Source: Bacteroidaceae bacterium (GTDB lineage Bacteria; Bacteroidota; Bacteroidia; Bacteroidales; Bacteroidaceae). Taken from it: a DNA stretch of 39,335 bases. A program made the position numbers and the translations under genes. A model generated the notes under the pieces. It searched no databases. It was given only the letters and a program-made list of their open reading frames with translations, and was not told where the DNA came from. How positions within the stretch are numbered: position 1 is the first letter of the stretch; every line of letters starts with the position of its first letter. Positions 37,047 to 39,335 of the stretch are shown here, piece after piece. The stretch lies in the NCBI GenBank assembly GCA_017469685.1, contig JAFUFW010000051.1, forward strand, positions 1-39,335. The letters are read 5' to 3'.

Positions 37047-37874
37047 ATGGCAAGAGACAAGAAAGACCCTCAGGAACTCAGCGTAGAGGATAAGCTGAAA
37101 AACCTCTACCAGCTGCAGACAATGCTGTCGGAGATTGACTCCATCAAGACGCTACGCGGCGAGCTGCCACTTGAAGTGCAGGACCTTGAAGACGAAATCG
37201 AAGGCCTCACGACGCGCATCGACCAGAGTCAGGCCGACATGCAAGGCCTGCAGGAAGAGATCAGCAAGCGCAAGATAGGCATTCAGGACAACCTCGCCAG
37301 CATTGAGCGCTACACTCAGCAGCTCGACAACGTGCGCAACAACCGCGAGTATGAGAACCTCACAAAGGAAATCGAGTACCTGCAGCTCGACAACCAGCTG
37401 CACGAGAAGAAGATCCGTGAGGCAAACGAAGCCTACGAGCACAAGCAGGAAGAAATCCGCCGCTGTTCAGACACCGTCACCGAACGGCGCGACGACCTCG
37501 ACGTCAAGAAGAGCGAGCTCGACGAGATTATCTCTGAGACACGCGCCGAGGAGGAGAAACTGCGCGAGCGCTCCAAGAACCTCGAACTCACCATCGAGCC
37601 ACGTCTGCTCTCTGCATTCAAGCGCATACGCAAGAACTCGCGCAACGGACTCGGTATCGTCTATGTGCAGCGCGATGCCTGCGGCGGATGCTTCAACAAA
37701 ATACCGCCCCAGCGACAGCTCGACATCCGCATGCGCAAGAAAATCATCGTCTGCGAGTACTGCGGACGCATCATGATCGACCCCGAACTCGCCGGCATCA
37801 AGCTCAACAAGCCCGCCGATGAGAAGCCCAAGCGCCGCAGCCGCAAGAAGGTGGAGAAGACCGAGGAGGATTAA
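37047..37874 (+). CDS. Coiled-coil zinc-ribbon protein (DUF164 / C4-type zinc ribbon)
   Basis: 275 residues from the ATG at 37047. Long coiled coil at about 12-185 (heptads of Leu/Ile with many Glu/Lys, including NNREYENLTKEIEYLQ), then a C4 zinc ribbon with C212, C215, C236, C239 (ACGGCFNKIP and VCEYCGRI), and a basic lysine-rich tail. The family is widespread and its role unknown, with nucleic-acid binding suspected. The upstream GAAGTTAAA spacer may disturb co-transcription with the Nif3 gene. No promoter box is clear. Confidence 0.88.
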   Translation: MARDKKDPQELSVEDKLKNLYQLQTMLSEIDSIKTLRGELPLEVQDLEDEIEGLTTRIDQSQADMQGLQEEISKRKIGIQDNLASIERYTQQLDNVRNNREYENLTKEIEYLQLDNQLHEKKIREANEAYEHKQEEIRRCSDTVTERRDDLDVKKSELDEIISETRAEEEKLRERSKNLELTIEPRLLSAFKRIRKNSRNGLGIVYVQRDACGGCFNKIPPQRQLDIRMRKKIIVCEYCGRIMIDPELAGIKLNKPADEKPKRRSRKKVEKTEED

Positions 37875-37894
37875 TCTCCCGGGCGATAGCAAAA

Positions 37895-37939
37895 AAAGGC
37901 TTAAGCCTTTCGCACGAAACCCTTAAGGGTTTTTTGTGC
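37895..37939 (+). terminator. Tandem palindromes with intrinsic terminator before rpsA
   Basis: AAAGGCTTAAGCCTTT (37895-37910) is a perfect palindrome. The second hairpin (37912-37939) has GCAC and AAACCCTT pairing with AAGGGTTT and GTGC, with a run of six T. It ends the zinc-ribbon gene's transcript. Confidence 0.75.
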
Positions 37940-38020
37940 CCCGCCGGCAGTCAGGCGGAAAAAACAAGGAGCGTCCTGCATTTTTTCCGTTTTTAATTTT
38001 TCACTTTCAATTAATTGTAG

Positions 38021-38028
38021 TACCTTCG
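38021..38028 (+). promoter_or_regulatory. Promoter -7 box (TACCTTCG) of rpsA
   Basis: TACCTTCG, one base off TAnnTTTG, with a T-run (37997-38000) 20 bases upstream. It lies 67 bases before the rpsA ATG and 23 before the short leader ORF. Confidence 0.5.
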
Positions 38029-38050
38029 CGCCCGAGTTTTCAACAACATA

Positions 38051-38086
38051 ATGTCTAACACTCAAAAACAAACCATTTTTTATTAA
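38051..38086 (+). CDS. Short leader ORF upstream of rpsA (11 codons)
   Basis: ATG at 38051 opens MSNTQKQTIFY and a TAA at 38084, eight bases before the rpsA ATG at 38095. Its first three codons match those of rpsA itself (MSN), differing only in the Ser codon. It could be an accidental frame or a translation-control upstream ORF; ribosomal protein S1 regulates its own translation in E. coli, though by a different mechanism. Confidence 0.3.
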   Translation: MSNTQKQTIFY

Positions 38087-38094
38087 TTAACCCT

Positions 38095-39335
38095 ATGTCA
38101 AACTTAACAAACATCCAGCCCCTCGAGGACTTCGATTGGGAAGGCTACGAGAAAGGCACCGCTCAGAATGAGCAAACTCGCGAAGAACAGGAAAACGCGT
38201 ATGAGAAGAGCCTCACAGGCGTAGGCGACCACGACGTGGTCGACGGTACTGTCATCGCTATCAACAAGCGTGAAGTCGTTGTGAACATCGGTTTCAAGAG
38301 CGACGGCATCATCTCCGCCAACGAGTTCCGCTACAACCCCGACCTCAAGGTCGGCGACACCGTTGAGGTGTACATCGAAAACCAGGAAGACAAGAAAGGA
38401 CAACTCATCCTCTCCCACAAGAAAGCTCGTGCCACCAAGTCGTGGGAGCGCGTCAACGCTGCACTCGAAAACGAGGAGATCATCAAGGGCTTCGTGAAGT
38501 GCCGCACCAAGGGTGGTATGATCGTCGACGTCTTCGGCATCGAGGCTTTCCTCCCCGGCAGCCAGATCGACGTCAAGCCCATCCGCGACTACGACGTATT
38601 CGTCGGCAAGACCATGGAGTTCAAGGTGGTTAAGATCAATCAGGACTACCGCAACGTCGTCGTCAGCCACAAGGCTCTCATCGAGGCTGAGCTCGAAGCT
38701 CAGAAGAAGGAGATCATCTCCAAGCTCGAAAAGGGCCAAGTGCTTGAGGGTACCGTCAAGAACATCACCTCCTATGGCGTATTCATCGACCTGGGTGGCG
38801 TTGACGGTCTCGTACACATCACCGACCTCAGCTGGGGCCGCGTCAGCGATCCTCATGAGGTTGTAGAGCTCGACCAGAAGCTCAACGTCGTCATCCTCGA
38901 CTTCGACGAGGAGAAGAAGCGCATCGCCCTCGGCCTGAAGCAGCTCACACCCCACCCATGGGATGCCCTCGATCCCAATCTCAAGGTTGGCGACCACGTC
39001 AAGGGCAAAGTCGTCGTCATGGCCGACTACGGCGCATTCATCGAGATTGCTCCCGGCGTCGAAGGCCTCATCCACGTCAGCGAGATGTCGTGGAGCCAGC
39101 ACCTCCGTAGCGCTCAGGACTTCATGAAGGTAGGCGACGAGGTAGAAGCCGTCATCCTGACCCTCGACCGCGAGGAGCGCAAGATGAGCCTCGGCATCAA
39201 GCAGCTTAAGGCTGATCCTTGGGAGGCTATCGAAGAGAAGTACCCCGTTGGCTCGAAGCACACAGCTCGCGTGCGCAACTTCACCAACTTCGGTGTGTTC
39301 GTTGAGCTCGAAGAGGGCGTCGACGGCCTCATCCA
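38095..39335 (+). CDS. rpsA: 30S ribosomal protein S1, 5' part (runs off the right edge)
   Basis: Open from the ATG at 38095 to the window edge, 413 codons with no stop; complete S1 in this phylum is near 590 residues. Four complete S1 (OB-fold) RNA-binding domains are visible and a fifth begins: about 47-113 (VVDGTVIAINKREVVVNIGF), 131-199 (IKGFVKCRTKGGMIVDVFG), 218-286 (LEGTVKNITSYGVFIDLGG), 301-372 (VKGKVVVMADYGAFIEIAPG) and from about 386. Domains 3 and 4 carry the VHITDLSW and IHVSEMSW signature of strong mRNA binding. Codon use is strongly biased to C/G-ending codons, as in highly expressed genes. Confidence 0.96.
   Translation, partial: MSNLTNIQPLEDFDWEGYEKGTAQNEQTREEQENAYEKSLTGVGDHDVVDGTVIAINKREVVVNIGFKSDGIISANEFRYNPDLKVGDTVEVYIENQEDKKGQLILSHKKARATKSWERVNAALENEEIIKGFVKCRTKGGMIVDVFGIEAFLPGSQIDVKPIRDYDVFVGKTMEFKVVKINQDYRNVVVSHKALIEAELEAQKKEIISKLEKGQVLEGTVKNITSYGVFIDLGGVDGLVHITDLSWGRVSDPHEVVELDQKLNVVILDFDEEKKRIALGLKQLTPHPWDALDPNLKVGDHVKGKVVVMADYGAFIEIAPGVEGLIHVSEMSWSQHLRSAQDFMKVGDEVEAVILTLDREERKMSLGIKQLKADPWEAIEEKYPVGSKHTARVRNFTNFGVFVELEEGVDGLI

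Noticed and set aside
38104-39261. 385-residue open frame on the minus strand
   Set aside because: Antisense to rpsA, whose strong codon bias removes stops in the opposite frame; the translation is Leu/Val/Asp-rich with no domain.

Overview
The window reads as chromosomal DNA of a Bacteroidota, most likely a Prevotellaceae (Prevotella-like) organism. Direct signs are: many genes preceded by the Bacteroidota -7 box (TAnnTTTG) instead of an E. coli-type -10 box; the trp gene order trpB-E-G-D-C-F-A; a TonB-dependent receptor paired with a DUF4249-like lipoprotein; a protein with a type IX secretion (gliding-motility-associated) C-terminal domain; and Prevotella-style secreted proteins. The genus is an inference.

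Layout. 1-800: start of a leftward gene cut by the window edge, then a gutted RhuM-Fic pseudogene. 804-10613: one secreted thioredoxin-fold protein, then three consecutive ECF sigma-factor cassettes. Each has a sigma gene overlapping a one-helix, anti-sigma-like membrane protein gene, and each is accompanied by secreted proteins of unknown or weakly known function (4221-5357; 6434-7823 including a GIN/DUF2807 protein; 8088-9530). 10687-10925: decayed remnant of a Dcu-type C4-dicarboxylate transporter. 11010-17802: complete tryptophan operon with a Trp-rich leader peptide and an intrinsic terminator, a classical-looking attenuator. 17909-20854: an Lrp/AsnC-type regulator divergent from O-acetylhomoserine sulfhydrylase (metY), followed by cysteine synthase (cysK); a dyad symmetric sequence lies exactly between the two divergent promoters.

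21056-30343: secreted GH27 alpha-galactosidase followed 15 bases later by a large DUF3472 / F5-8 type C protein. After a terminator whose right arm contains a promoter box come a TonB-dependent receptor and a DUF4249-like lipoprotein. 30419-35894 (minus strand): HdeD-like membrane protein, 6-phosphofructokinase, a T9SS-type secreted protein and UvrA, transcribed leftward. 36079-39335: Nif3-family protein, a repeat-rich spacer, a coiled-coil zinc-ribbon protein, and the first ~413 codons of ribosomal protein S1, which runs off the right edge.

Most of the window is ordinary core metabolism. The parts that deserve a second look are the triple ECF cassette array, the trp attenuator, the promoter-in-terminator at 26849-26905, the divergent regulator/operator, two zinc-site changes and a palindrome-derived insertion in UvrA, the remnants of lost genes, and several small dispersed repeat elements, two of which lie inside coding sequence. 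I found no rRNA, tRNA, CRISPR array, transposase or prophage. No novel defence or mobile system is convincingly present.
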